This document shows, piece by piece, positions 44,566-57,071 of a stretch of DNA of 64,000 nt. Source of the DNA: Deinococcus planocerae (GTDB lineage: Bacteria; Deinococcota; Deinococci; Deinococcales; Deinococcaceae); contig NZ_PNOR01000005.1 of NCBI RefSeq assembly GCF_002869765.1, positions 62,001-126,000 on the forward strand. The letters are read 5' to 3'. Each line of letters opens with the position of its first letter. Within the stretch, counting starts at the first letter, position 1. The notes beneath the pieces are model-generated. The model searched no databases and had not been told where the DNA came from. It worked only from the letters and a program-made list of their open reading frames with translations. The translations under genes were made by a program, and so were the position numbers.

Positions 44566-44612
44566 CCGCCACCTGTCCAAGTTCCAGCGCCGGACGACCC
44601 GGGGGCGAAGCG

Positions 44613-44618
44613 TACACT
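44613..44618 (+). promoter_or_regulatory. -10 element of the leaderless HAD phosphatase promoter
   Basis: TACACT, seven bases before ATG 44626. Confidence 0.65.
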
Positions 44619-44625
44619 GCCCCGG

Positions 44626-45420
44626 ATGTTGGGACTTATCTGTGTGGATGTGGACGGCACCCTGATCGGGACGGGCAACACCGTGAGGGAGGACGTGTGG
44701 GCCGCGCTGGCGGACGCGCGCGCACAGGGCGTCCGCATCGCCCTGTGCAGCGGGCGGCCCGCCTTCGGCAACGCGCTGGGCTACGCGCGGCGGCTGGACC
44801 CGGACGGCTGGCACGTCTTCCAGAACGGGGCGTCCACCGTGAACGTGGGCAGCGGCGAGAGCCTCAGCGAGCCGCTGCCGGAGGAACCCCTCGCCACCCT
44901 GCTCGTGCGGGCGCGGGAGACCGGGAGGCTCCTGGAGGTCTACACGGATGACGACTTCGGGGTCACCCACCCCGGCGACCTCGCGCGGCGGCACGCCGAC
45001 CTGCTGGGGGTGCCGTACACGCCGCAGGCCCCGGAGAGCCTGGTCGGCACCCGCGTCCGCGCCCAGTGGGTCGTGCCGCACGAGGAGGCCGCCGGGGTGC
45101 TGGCCGAGGCCTCCCCAGGGCTGGACGTGCATCCGGCGGGCAGCCCGGCGATGCCCGACATCCTCTTCATCAGCCTGACGCGCGCGGGCATCGGCAAGGG
45201 GAGCGCGGTCGCCCTGGTCGCCGCCCAGTACGGGGTGCCCCTCTCGCGCGTGATGATGGTAGGTGACGGCCACAACGACGTGACGGCCATGCGCGTCGTC
45301 GGCCACCCCGTGGCGATGGGCAACGCGGACGCCGAGGCGCGGGCCGCCGGGAGGTATCACGTCGCCCACGTGGACGACGGGGGACTGGCCCAGGCGGTGC
45401 GGCTGGCGTTGACGCTGTAG
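44626..45420 (+). CDS. HAD hydrolase, Cof subfamily (type IIB)
   Basis: The 264-residue phosphatase has the nucleophile pair D8 and D10 in CVDVDGTL, motif II Ser in [11 protein letters not shown], a Lys in GIGKGSAV and motif IV in [13 protein letters not shown]. The cap between motifs II and III is the alpha/beta type of Cof proteins, which act on sugar phosphates, FMN or pyridoxal phosphate. The substrate is not shown. An unrelated small gene on the other strand overlaps its last 64 bases. Confidence 0.9.
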   Translation: MLGLICVDVDGTLIGTGNTVREDVWAALADARAQGVRIALCSGRPAFGNALGYARRLDPDGWHVFQNGASTVNVGSGESLSEPLPEEPLATLLVRARETGRLLEVYTDDDFGVTHPGDLARRHADLLGVPYTPQAPESLVGTRVRAQWVVPHEEAAGVLAEASPGLDVHPAGSPAMPDILFISLTRAGIGKGSAVALVAAQYGVPLSRVMMVGDGHNDVTAMRVVGHPVAMGNADAEARAAGRYHVAHVDDGGLAQAVRLALTL

Positions 45421-45650
45421 CCGCGCGGGGCCCAATTCTGGAGTCGGCCCTGCTTGACGCTCTCGACCGCTTTCCGGGCCCCCTCCAGGGACGGCACGGC
45501 GGCTCCGACGAGACCGAGGTCACTCAGGTAAGGTTCGGCCTGCATCGTTCCCACGTCGAGGGCCTCCTCGTGGGTGCGGTTCCAGGTCAAAGCGAAGAAG
45601 TACCACGTCGCGCTGACCTGGCGCACCGAGGCGTGAATCATGTTGTCCAC
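45357..45650 (-). CDS. Small hypothetical protein (97 aa)
   Basis: GTG 45650 has AAGGAGG at ideal spacing. The first 70 or so residues look like a folded domain ([23 protein letters not shown] ... [18 protein letters not shown]). The last 20 residues, which overlap the HAD gene antisense, have poor composition, so the C-terminal end may be of recent origin. It sits 43 bases behind the 86-codon gene and is probably cotranscribed with it. I do not recognise a family. Confidence 0.6.
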   Translation of the reverse strand: MDNMIHASVRQVSATWYFFALTWNRTHEEALDVGTMQAEPYLSDLGLVGAAVPSLEGARKAVESVKQGRLQNWAPRGYSVNASRTAWASPPSSTWAT

Positions 45651-45693
45651 GGCTCCTCCTTGAGGGGCCTGCACGCTGGGGGAGCGCGGGAGG

Positions 45694-45954
45694 TCAGGGA
45701 CGCGGGGGGAAGGCGAGGTGGCCCTCGAAGAGGCGCAGGCTGAACTTCCTGGGCTTTTTCTCGACGAGCGTGCCCCGCATCGGCCCGTGCTGGGTGTTGA
45801 CCTGCACGTCACACCGCCCGCCGTTCTGGGCGCAGGCCTCGCCCAGCGCCTCGATGTCCGTCTCCAGGGTGCCCTTGGGCAGGCTGCTGAACTCGGCGAG
45901 GATGGTCAGGCGTTTGTTGGGCGCGACGTGGTAGTTGCCCTGGAGAGTCAGCAT
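45694..45954 (-). CDS. Small hypothetical protein (86 aa)
   Basis: The 86-residue protein, MLTLQGNYHVAPNKR..., has alternating hydrophobic residues suggesting a beta-rich small domain (LTILAEFSSL, VQVNTQHGPMRGTLVEKK) and two Cys (ACAQNGGRC). No signal or membrane segment is seen and I do not recognise it. TAAGGT is six bases before the ATG and GGAGAG lies between, so either leaderless or SD-led translation would work. Confidence 0.62.
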   Translation of the reverse strand: MLTLQGNYHVAPNKRLTILAEFSSLPKGTLETDIEALGEACAQNGGRCDVQVNTQHGPMRGTLVEKKPRKFSLRLFEGHLAFPPRP

Positions 45955-45960
45955 CTCTCC

Positions 45961-45966
45961 ACCTTA
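45961..45966 (-). promoter_or_regulatory. -10 element of the small hypothetical pair
   Basis: TAAGGT on the minus strand, six bases before ATG 45954. Confidence 0.5.
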
Positions 45967-46012
45967 GGCGCTCCACCCGCCCGCGAATGGGGCTCCTAAC
46001 CTTTACCTTTCG

Positions 46013-46345
46013 TTGGGGAGACCGCCCTCCTCGCGGGGCCGCACCCGCACCCCCCCGTCCGGACAAGCCCCGGAAGCGGAGGCCCGCACGATCCCCGGCA
46101 TCCTGACCCTGAGATGGATGCCCGGCACCACCGACCGCGTGCACTTCGACACCCTGGGACACACCTTCACCGTCTTGCCCAGAGACGTGCAGCACGTGGG
46201 CGTCCACTCCCCGAGCCCCCTGTCGGATCTGATAGGACCCCTGCGCCAGCACGTGACGCCCAGCGTGCCTGGCACCCACCGCGCCGCCTGGGTGAACGGG
46301 GGGGGCCGCGCGGGGGACGAACCCGTACCGGAAGAGGGGCCGTGA
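46013..46345 (+). CDS. Hypothetical protein (110 aa or shorter)
   Basis: This frame is kept because about nine in ten of its third positions are G or C from ATCCTGACC onward, the coding signature of this genome, while the opposite-strand frame is not biased. The core is ILTLRWMPGTTDRVHFDTLGHTFTVLPRDVQHVGVH. The start is uncertain: TTG 46013, or ATG 46118 after a Pro/Arg-rich lead. No family recognised. It is divergent from the 86-codon gene and convergent with the methyltransferase. Confidence 0.5.
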   Translation: MGRPPSSRGRTRTPPSGQAPEAEARTIPGILTLRWMPGTTDRVHFDTLGHTFTVLPRDVQHVGVHSPSPLSDLIGPLRQHVTPSVPGTHRAAWVNGGGRAGDEPVPEEGP

Positions 46346-46368
46346 CCCGTTCGCAGGGCGCCCAGCAG

Positions 46369-46989
46369 TTACCGGGAAGCGTCCGGTTCCGCCCCAGCGC
46401 GCACGCCGCGTGCCAGGCCGCCGCGCCAGAACAGGTCGATGCGAAAACGCCGCGCCGTGACCCCCCTGAACCCGGCAGCTTCCAGCAGCCTGCCCATCTC
46501 CGGGACCGTGTACACCCGCACGAGTTCGCGGTCGTTGAGCGAGACGAGCCGGGTAAAGCCGGGCAGGCCGTTGGGCACGTAGTCCTGAAGGGCGAGGGTG
46601 CCCCCGGGCCGCAACACCCGCCACCACTCACGCAGGGCGACCTCTGGGTCTCGCAGGTAGTGCAGGACGTTCAGGCAGGTCACGGCGTCCACCGAGGCGT
46701 CCGGCAGCGCGAGGGCCTCTGCGGGGGAGGCGAGGAGCGTCACGCCCTGACCGGCGAGGGTGCGGGAGGCCACCTCCCGCATTCCCGCGCTGGGCTCGGC
46801 GCCGATCAGCCGCGCCTCCGGGAAGCGGGTGCGGGCGAATGCGAGCAGGGTGCCCGTGCCGCAGCCCACGTCGAGCAGGGTGCCGGACCCCAGGGGTGGC
46901 AGCGCGTCCAGCACCTCGCGGGCCGTCCGCCGGGCGTAGCGGCCCCAGAGGCGGTCGTAAGTCGCGGCGAGACGGTCGTAGGCTCCCAT
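46369..46989 (-). CDS. Class I SAM-dependent methyltransferase (UbiE/BioC-like)
   Basis: The 206-residue protein starts MGAYDRLAATYDRLW, then LLDVGCGTGTLLAFA (motif I), LIGAEPSAGMREVA with the ribose-binding acid, AVTCLNVLHYLRDP and LRPGGTLALQDYVPN. This is the small-molecule methyltransferase pattern of the UbiE/BioC group. The acceptor is unknown. ATG 46989 follows TACGCT by six bases, so upstream in-frame codons are not used. Confidence 0.85.
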   Translation of the reverse strand: MGAYDRLAATYDRLWGRYARRTAREVLDALPPLGSGTLLDVGCGTGTLLAFARTRFPEARLIGAEPSAGMREVASRTLAGQGVTLLASPAEALALPDASVDAVTCLNVLHYLRDPEVALREWWRVLRPGGTLALQDYVPNGLPGFTRLVSLNDRELVRVYTVPEMGRLLEAAGFRGVTARRFRIDLFWRGGLARGVRAGAEPDASR

Positions 46990-46995
46990 GAGCCG

Positions 46996-47001
46996 AGCGT
47001 A
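46996..47001 (-). promoter_or_regulatory. -10 element of the leaderless methyltransferase promoter
   Basis: TACGCT on the minus strand, six bases before ATG 46989. Confidence 0.6.
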
Positions 47002-47027
47002 CCCCGGGAACTGTGCCTTCGATTTCG

Positions 47028-47071
47028 GAAACAAGCCCGGCCTCCCCTACCACACGGTACCGGGAGGCCGG
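47028..47071 (-). terminator. Rho-independent terminator after the Ca2+/H+ antiporter gene
   Basis: On the minus strand CCGGCCTCCC (47071-47062) pairs with GGGAGGCCGG (47046-47037), followed by GCTTGTTTCC. It lies nine bases after the antiporter stop. Confidence 0.75.
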
Positions 47072-47079
47072 TCACAACC

Positions 47080-48159
47080 TCACGCCACCGGGTAGAAGAA
47101 CACCGCGAAGCCCAGGATCAGGTACACGCTCAGCAGCAGCAGGCCCTCCAGCCAGTTCGTCTCCCCGTCCCGCACGACGCTGTTGGCGATGATCACGGCG
47201 CCGAAGATGGCGACGAGTTCCAGGGGCGTCACGACGAGGTTCATGGGCTGCCCGACGATCAGCCCGGCGAGGACGAGCAGCGGCGCGACGAGCAGGGCGA
47301 CCTGCACGGTCGAGCCCAGGCTGATGGTCATGGAGAGGTCCATCTTGTTTCTCAGGGCGAACATGACGGCGGCGGCGTGCTCGGCGGCGTTGCCGATAAT
47401 CGGAATCAGGATCAGGCCCACGAAGAACTCGGTGAGGCCGAGCGACTCGGTGGCGGCCTCCAGCGTGCCCACCAGGAACTCGGACATGAAGGCGACGGCG
47501 ACGGTGGCCCCGGCGAGGGTGATCACGGCGCGCGGCACGCTCCAGAGGGGACCGCCCTCCTCGTCGTGGGCCCCCTCGTCGTCGGCGGTGGAGAGGATGT
47601 CGCGGTGGCTAACCAGGGTGAAGTAGATGTAGCCGACGTAGACGAGAATCAGGACGACGGCGGTGGCGTCGCTGAGATTCACGTCGAGGGCCGTCACCAG
47701 CTCGGGGGCCACCGCGCGCGCCGTGAGGTCGAAGACGGTGGGGATCATCAGCGCGAGCACGCTGATCACGAGCAGGCTGGAGATCGTGCCCGCCGACTTG
47801 AGGTTGAAGCGCTGCTCCTTGTACTTCAGCCCGCCCAGGAAGACGGCGGCCCCCATGACGAGCAGGAGGTTCCCCAGGATCGAGCCCACGATGCTCGCCT
47901 TGACGACCTCCAGCTTGCCCGCGCTGAGCGCGAAAAAGGCGATGATCAGCTCGGTCGCGTTGCCGAAGGTGGCGTTCAGGAGCCCGCCCACCGTGCTGCC
48001 CGTCCGCACCGCGAGCTGCTCGGTCGCCTCGCCCATGATGCCCGCGAGGGGCACGATGGCGAGGGCCGCGCTGAGAAAGATCAGGGTGGGGCTCCCGCCC
48101 GTGACCTCCAGAAAGACCGCGACCGGCAGGAAGATCAGCAAGGCGTTGAGCCACTTCAT
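47080..48159 (-). CDS. Calcium/proton antiporter (CaCA superfamily, CAX)
   Basis: The 359-residue inner-membrane protein has about eleven membrane segments and both alpha-repeats: GLLNATFGNATELIIAFFAL and IGNAAEHAAAVMFAL, each with the acidic residue that binds cation. A central acidic loop (ADDEGAHDEEGG) separates the halves. It should extrude Ca2+ in exchange for protons. The start at ATG 48159 follows TACACT by seven bases. Confidence 0.92.
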   Translation of the reverse strand: MKWLNALLIFLPVAVFLEVTGGSPTLIFLSAALAIVPLAGIMGEATEQLAVRTGSTVGGLLNATFGNATELIIAFFALSAGKLEVVKASIVGSILGNLLLVMGAAVFLGGLKYKEQRFNLKSAGTISSLLVISVLALMIPTVFDLTARAVAPELVTALDVNLSDATAVVLILVYVGYIYFTLVSHRDILSTADDEGAHDEEGGPLWSVPRAVITLAGATVAVAFMSEFLVGTLEAATESLGLTEFFVGLILIPIIGNAAEHAAAVMFALRNKMDLSMTISLGSTVQVALLVAPLLVLAGLIVGQPMNLVVTPLELVAIFGAVIIANSVVRDGETNWLEGLLLLSVYLILGFAVFFYPVA

Positions 48160-48166
48160 GCGGGGC

Positions 48167-48172
48167 AGTGTA
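48167..48172 (-). promoter_or_regulatory. -10 element of the leaderless antiporter promoter
   Basis: TACACT on the minus strand, seven bases before ATG 48159. Confidence 0.65.
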
Positions 48173-48244
48173 CCGGGGGGGTGAGAGAGATCACCTTCAC
48201 CGGGTCCTGAGGGGCGGACCACGAAGCGCGGCGGCGTCCTCTGC

Positions 48245-48250
48245 TAGCCT
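48245..48250 (+). promoter_or_regulatory. -10 element of the recG promoter
   Basis: TAGCCT, nine bases before ATG 48260. No RDRM-type DNA-damage palindrome is present. Confidence 0.5.
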
Positions 48251-48259
48251 GCGCCCGGT

Positions 48260-50599
<2,340 letters not shown>

Positions 50600-50613
50600 G
50601 GGGTGCCCGGAGG

Positions 50614-50796
50614 TCAGGAACGCCCGCGCCAGCTCGACCAAGTGCCGACGAGCAGCAGCAAGACGCCCAGCCCTGTGCCCAACGGCTCCGCTCCGGACCA
50701 ATCCAGCAAGATCAGCAGCAGGCCAGCCAAACAGAGAAAGACCCCGCCCCTCAGATGGAGCAGAAGGTCGAACAGGAGCCACGCCAGGTCTCGCAC
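50614..50796 (-). CDS. Small two-helix membrane protein (60 aa)
   Basis: GTG 50796 after AGGGTGG opens a 60-residue frame with two hydrophobic stretches (LRGGVFLCLAGLLLILLDW and GTGLGVLLLLVGTWSSW) and a short charged tail. Third positions are mostly G or C on this strand. It is convergent with recG, 14 bases from its stop. No function can be suggested beyond a membrane location. Confidence 0.5.
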   Translation of the reverse strand: MRDLAWLLFDLLLHLRGGVFLCLAGLLLILLDWSGAEPLGTGLGVLLLLVGTWSSWRGRS

Positions 50797-50830
50797 ACGC
50801 CACCCTGAGGACCTTCGCCTTCAAAGCGTC

Positions 50831-50874
50831 TGACAAGGTGGGCGTCTTTACCTCGAAGCCTTGTCATGTGACAA
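50831..50874. promoter_or_regulatory. Cluster of TGACAA/TTGTCA half-sites upstream of the SDR gene
   Basis: TGACAAGG at 50831-50838 is inverted at 50859-50866 (CCTTGTCA), and TTGTCA-TG-TGACAA at 50861-50874 is a perfect palindrome. Three half-sites within 44 bases resemble an operator. The core recalls the TGTCA/TGACA arms of the Deinococcus damage-response palindrome, but spacing and flanks differ. Confidence 0.4.
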
Positions 50875-51035
50875 CTCTGTGACACCCCCCTTCATACACT
50901 GAGGTCATCAGCGCAATACAACCAAGCGGGCCGGGTGAAGCCTGCGCGCCGGGAGGCTGGCTCCGAGCGGGTCAGCCTTACCTTTTGGGGGGAGGCATTG
51001 TCTTTATGCTTGCCGCGCCGTTGAATGTGCCCTCC

Positions 51036-51041
51036 TATGCT
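51036..51041 (+). promoter_or_regulatory. -10 element of the leaderless SDR promoter
   Basis: TATGCT, six bases before ATG 51048. Confidence 0.65.
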
Positions 51042-51047
51042 GGCCGA

Positions 51048-51881
51048 ATGACGCGGGGCATGGACGGAAAGACGGTGCTCGTCACGGGCGCGACAAACGG
51101 CATCGGGCTGGTGACGGCGCGGGAGCTGGCGCGCATGGGCGCGCGGGTGGTCATCGTGGGCCGCAACCCAGAGAAGACGGCGGGGGTGGTGGCGGAGGTG
51201 GGCGCGGCGGGAACCCTGATCGCCGACCTCTCCGAACTCGCGCAGGTGAGACAGGCCGCCGCCGAGTTCCGGGAGCGGGAAGGACGGCTCGACGTGCTCG
51301 TGAACAACGCGGGGGCCCTTTACAGCCAGCGGCAGGAGACGCGCGAGGGGATCGAGACGACCTGGGCCCTCAACCACCTCGCGCCCTTCTTACTGACGCG
51401 GGCACTGCTGCCCCTGTTGCGGCAGAGTCCGGGAGCGCGGGTGGTGACGGTTTCCTCGGAGGCGCACCGCTTCGGGCGAATCCGGTTCGACGACCCGGAG
51501 TTCCGGCGCGGCTACAGCGGGTGGGGAGCGTACGGGCAGAGCAAGCTGGCGAACGCCCTGTTCGCGCGGGAACTCGCCCGGCGTGAGCCCGGCATACAAA
51601 GCAACGCCCTGCATCCCGGCATGGTGAGAAGCGGGTTCGGGCAGAACAACACGGGCCAGAGCCAACTGCTGTGGCGGGTCTTCAACCTCTTCGCCATCTC
51701 CCCCGAGCAGGGCGCCCGGACGAGCATCCGCCTCGCCAGCGACCCTACCATCACCGTGAGCGGGCGCTACTTCGCCAAGGAGCGGGAGGCCCGCCCCGCC
51801 CCGCAGGCCCTCGACGACGGGGCGGCGCTGCGGCTGTGGGAGCTGAGCGAGGAGGACGTGGGGGGCGCTGGGGCGCCGTAA
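51048..51881 (+). CDS. Short-chain dehydrogenase/reductase
   Basis: The 277-residue protein has the SDR cofactor motif [18 protein letters not shown] (Arg suggests NADP preference), [10 protein letters not shown], the catalytic Ser in VVTVSSEAH and the Tyr-x-x-x-Lys pair in YGQSKLAN. It is close to the retinol-dehydrogenase-like bacterial SDRs; the substrate is open. The leaderless promoter selects ATG 51048 over the upstream in-frame codon at 50985. Confidence 0.9.
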   Translation: MTRGMDGKTVLVTGATNGIGLVTARELARMGARVVIVGRNPEKTAGVVAEVGAAGTLIADLSELAQVRQAAAEFREREGRLDVLVNNAGALYSQRQETREGIETTWALNHLAPFLLTRALLPLLRQSPGARVVTVSSEAHRFGRIRFDDPEFRRGYSGWGAYGQSKLANALFARELARREPGIQSNALHPGMVRSGFGQNNTGQSQLLWRVFNLFAISPEQGARTSIRLASDPTITVSGRYFAKEREARPAPQALDDGAALRLWELSEEDVGGAGAP

Positions 51882-51944
51882 GTGGGAAGTGGTCAGTGGT
51901 GAGTGGGAAAGGATCGAGCCCACTGACCACTGACCACGAGCCAC
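51882..51944. repeat. Structured convergent-junction repeat, copy 2
   Basis: This copy fills the gap between two convergent genes. GTGGTCAGTGG (51889-51899) pairs with CCACTGACCAC (51920-51930), and TAAGTGG (51879-51885) with CCACTTA (51941-51947), the outer stem including both stop codons. In reverse orientation it matches copy 1 at 13780, with paired stem changes. A bidirectional terminator or mRNA 3'-end protector is likely. Confidence 0.65.
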
Positions 51945-53536
<1,592 letters not shown>

Positions 53537-53540
<4 letters not shown>

Positions 53541-54151
53541 GCGCGCTCCCTCAGGAAGAGACTTCCCACCGTGCGGATGAAGGCGTCGCGGCGCTCCAAT
53601 TCCTCGGGCGCGTACCGCTCGCGGAGCAGCCGGTCTTTGAAGTCGGCCACGCTCTCCCCCGCCGGGACGGGCCAGGATTCGAGGGGGGTGCAGGCGATGG
53701 TCTGGTCCTCGCCCCACACCCACTCCGGGTTGACGGGGAGACTGGCCCGCGCGGCCTCCAGCGGCCAGGTCGCGTCCACCACCATGTCCCCCTGCGGCGC
53801 GTGGACGATCAGGTAGTTGTGTACGTCCACGACGGGCCGCCCGCCGCTCAGGGCGACGAGTTCGGGCGGGGCGGCGGGGGGCGGAGTGATCTCCTGGGTG
53901 CAGGCGACGACGGTGCTCTCCATACCGCGCTCGGCGAGGAGGGCGGCGAGGAGTTCGTGCTTGGTAGAGCAGGTGCCGCGCCACCCGCGGACGATGCCCG
54001 CCGGGTCGTGGGTGTCCGCGCGGGCGTAGGGCAGGTCGCGGACGAGGGCGAAGACTTCGGGAATCTCGGGGAGGGGCGCGCCCGGGTCACGCAGCCCCCG
54101 GGCGGCGGCTTCCTCGTGGAGGAGCCGGGTGAGGGGCAGGTCGGGGGTCAC
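53537..54151 (-). CDS. Transglutaminase-like cysteine protein
   Basis: The 204-residue protein has the papain-like triad of the transglutaminase-like fold: C61 in RGTCSTKHELLAALL, His in VDVHNYLIV and Asp in VVDATWPLE. Such proteins hydrolyse or transfer gamma-glutamyl or amide bonds, or act as peptidases. Coupling to a gamma-glutamyltransferase gene by an ATGA overlap suggests a shared gamma-glutamyl substrate; that is inference. GTG 54151 lies seven bases after TACCCT. Confidence 0.8.
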
Positions 54152-54158
54152 AGAGGGC

Positions 54159-54164
54159 AGGGTA
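54159..54164 (-). promoter_or_regulatory. -10 element of the leaderless transglutaminase/GGT operon
   Basis: TACCCT on the minus strand, seven bases before GTG 54151. Confidence 0.6.
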
Positions 54165-54233
54165 ACGCAAGCGCGCCCCAGCCTGTGGGGGCCGGGGCGC
54201 GGACGGGGGCAGAGGGGGGCAGCGGCCCGGACC

Positions 54234-55166
54234 CTAGCGGCCCAGCGCCCGTTCGAGGTCGGCGGGGGTGATGGGCCGGGCCTGGGCGCCCACGCGGGTG
54301 GCGGCGAGGGCCCCGGCGGCGTTCGCGGCGCGGGCGGCTTGAGGAAGGGGCAGCCCCGTCAGGGCGGCGTGCGCGAAAGTGGCGGTGAAGGTGTCGCCCG
54401 CGCCGGTCGAATCGACGACCTGCCCCTCGGGCGGCACGGCGTCGACGAGTTCGGTCTCCTCGGGGGACCAGACGATGGAGCCCATGCGGCCCACCTTGAC
54501 GATCACCCGGCGCGCTCCGGCCTCGCCGAGCCGGGCGAGCGCGGCGCTGATGCTCGTGGTGCCGGTCAGGGCGAGGAGTTCGTGCTGGTTGAGGGTGAGG
54601 TAGTCCGCGCCGATCACGTCGGCCATCAGGCGGGTGCCCGCCCGGTTCACGGCGCCCGTGCCGAGGTCGACGAAGACGGGGACGGGCTTCTTGGCCGTGC
54701 GCGCGATCTCGATGGCCCTGAGGGCGTACTCGCGCTGCGGCCCTTCGGTCAGGCTGTAGGCGCTGATGATCAGGCCGTCGGCGGCCTCGACGTCCTTTTT
54801 CTTGAGCCGCGCGGGGTCGAGCTGGCGGTTGGCGGCGCCGTGGCTGATCATCGCGCGCTGGCCGTCGGGGGTCTGCATCACGGTGATCGTGCTCGTCAGG
54901 TGTTCGGGGTCCTGCTGGATCGCCGTTTGCAAGACGCCGCTTTCGCGCACCCGCGCCAGGGCGTACTCGGCGAAGGGGTCTTGGCCCACCCGGGCGGCGA
55001 GGGTGACGGTGTGGCCGAGGCGGGCCAGGGTCACGGAGATCGTGCCGCCCGCCCCGCCGGGTTCCATCGTGGCGCGGGTGGGCGAGACCTCCTGGCCGGG
55101 GGCGGGCAGTTGGTCGAGGTGGTAGAGGTGGTCGACGGTCACGTCGCCGATGACGAAGAACTTCAC
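54234..55166 (-). CDS. PfkB-family carbohydrate kinase
   Basis: The 310-residue ribokinase-fold enzyme begins FFVIGDVTVDHLY, has PGGAGGTISVTLARLG (the first PfkB signature), VDLGTGAVNRAG and the C-terminal DSTGAGDTFTATF with the catalytic Asp. The substrate may be ribose, 2-keto-3-deoxygluconate, fructose or a nucleoside. GTG 55166 has GGAGG upstream. It follows rsmA on the same strand with a 100-base gap. Confidence 0.88.
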   Translation of the reverse strand: MKFFVIGDVTVDHLYHLDQLPAPGQEVSPTRATMEPGGAGGTISVTLARLGHTVTLAARVGQDPFAEYALARVRESGVLQTAIQQDPEHLTSTITVMQTPDGQRAMISHGAANRQLDPARLKKKDVEAADGLIISAYSLTEGPQREYALRAIEIARTAKKPVPVFVDLGTGAVNRAGTRLMADVIGADYLTLNQHELLALTGTTSISAALARLGEAGARRVIVKVGRMGSIVWSPEETELVDAVPPEGQVVDSTGAGDTFTATFAHAALTGLPLPQAARAANAAGALAATRVGAQARPITPADLERALGR

Positions 55167-55266
55167 GGGAAAAACCTCCGGGCCGCGTCTCAGGGCCCTG
55201 AATGCGTCCCCCCGGACGGCAGGGCACGTCTGGGAGGCGGGGGGTCCAGCGTCTGGAACGCGGTTC

Positions 55267-56136
<870 letters not shown>

Positions 56137-56209
56137 AGGGTCACTCTCCGCGCCGGGGGCACCCGCGCCGCGGGGGGACGCGGGGACGGTGGGCGCTGGG
56201 GCGGGTCAG

Positions 56210-56215
56210 TATACT
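56210..56215 (+). promoter_or_regulatory. -10 element of the leaderless TPR-protein promoter
   Basis: TATACT, six bases before ATG 56222. Confidence 0.7.
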
Positions 56216-56221
56216 CCGCCC

Positions 56222-57070
56222 ATGACGGACTCCGCCCCCTCCTCCACCCCGTCCGTGGCCGCCCCGCCGGACTGGGCGGCCTTCGCGCGCGCGGGCGAGT
56301 GGCGCCGCTCTCTGGCCGCCGCGCGGGTGACGGGCGCCCCCCCCGAGCTGACCGGGGCGCTCGACAGCGTGGTGCGCGTGCAGGAGGCGGTGCGCGCCCG
56401 GCGCCTGCCCCAGGCCCGCCGCGCCTGGGCCGGGCTGGAGGAGGCGCTCGGCGACCTTCCCGCGCGGGGGCTGGGCGGCGAGGGGGCGCTGCTGGGCACG
56501 CTCGTCTCGCCCCGGGCCCTCGGCGAGGCGCTGACGAGCCTGGAGGCGCTGGGACGCGGCACGGGCGGCGAGACCGAGCCGGACGCGCTGCGGGAGCGGC
56601 TGGCCCCGGCGCTCGCCCATCCGCTGACCCGGGCGGAGGCCATGAACGCGCTGGGGGTGCTGCACGCCCTGCGGGAGGAGCCGCAGGAGGCGCGGGCCCG
56701 CTTCGAGGAGGCGCAGGTCGCCGACGCCGGGCACTACCGGGCGCTCACCAACCTGGGGAACCTCGACCTGGAGGCGGGGCGCCCGGCGGAGGCCGAGGCG
56801 CGCTACCGCGAGGTGCTGCGGCTGAATCCCGACTACGAGGGGGCGCACCACAACCTCGGGGTGGCCCTGAGGCGCCAGGGCCGGATGCACGAGTCGGTGG
56901 GCTCAATCCGCCGCGCCCAGCGCCTGAGCGTGCGTAGATCGCAAGAAGACACCCGCGAGGAGATGCGCGAGGGCTTGCGCACGAGCGCGCGGCTGCGGAC
57001 CGTCCGGCTGGTGCTGCTCGCGCTGGCGGTGCTCGTCCTCTTCCTCGTCGTGCGCGGGGCGGTGGGCTAG
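56222..57070 (+). CDS. TPR protein with a C-terminal membrane anchor
   Basis: The 282-residue protein has Ala/Arg-rich helices through residue 130 and at least two clear tetratricopeptide repeats (AMNALGVLHALREEPQEARARFEEAQ, ALTNLGNLDLEAGRPAEAEARYREVLRLNPDY, AHHNLGVALRRQGRMHESV). The last 20 residues form a single membrane helix (LVLLALAVLVLFLVV), so the repeats face the cytoplasm as a scaffold. Partner unknown. The nnr gene follows after one base, so the two are cotranscribed. Confidence 0.82.
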   Translation: MTDSAPSSTPSVAAPPDWAAFARAGEWRRSLAAARVTGAPPELTGALDSVVRVQEAVRARRLPQARRAWAGLEEALGDLPARGLGGEGALLGTLVSPRALGEALTSLEALGRGTGGETEPDALRERLAPALAHPLTRAEAMNALGVLHALREEPQEARARFEEAQVADAGHYRALTNLGNLDLEAGRPAEAEARYREVLRLNPDYEGAHHNLGVALRRQGRMHESVGSIRRAQRLSVRRSQEDTREEMREGLRTSARLRTVRLVLLALAVLVLFLVVRGAVG

Positions 57071-57071
57071 C

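Noticed and set aside
46114..48210. 698-codon plus-strand frame opposite the methyltransferase and antiporter genes
   Set aside because: It spans two genes and a terminator on the other strand, and its product is Gly/Glu/His-rich low complexity. Only the separate frame ending at 46345 has coding bias.
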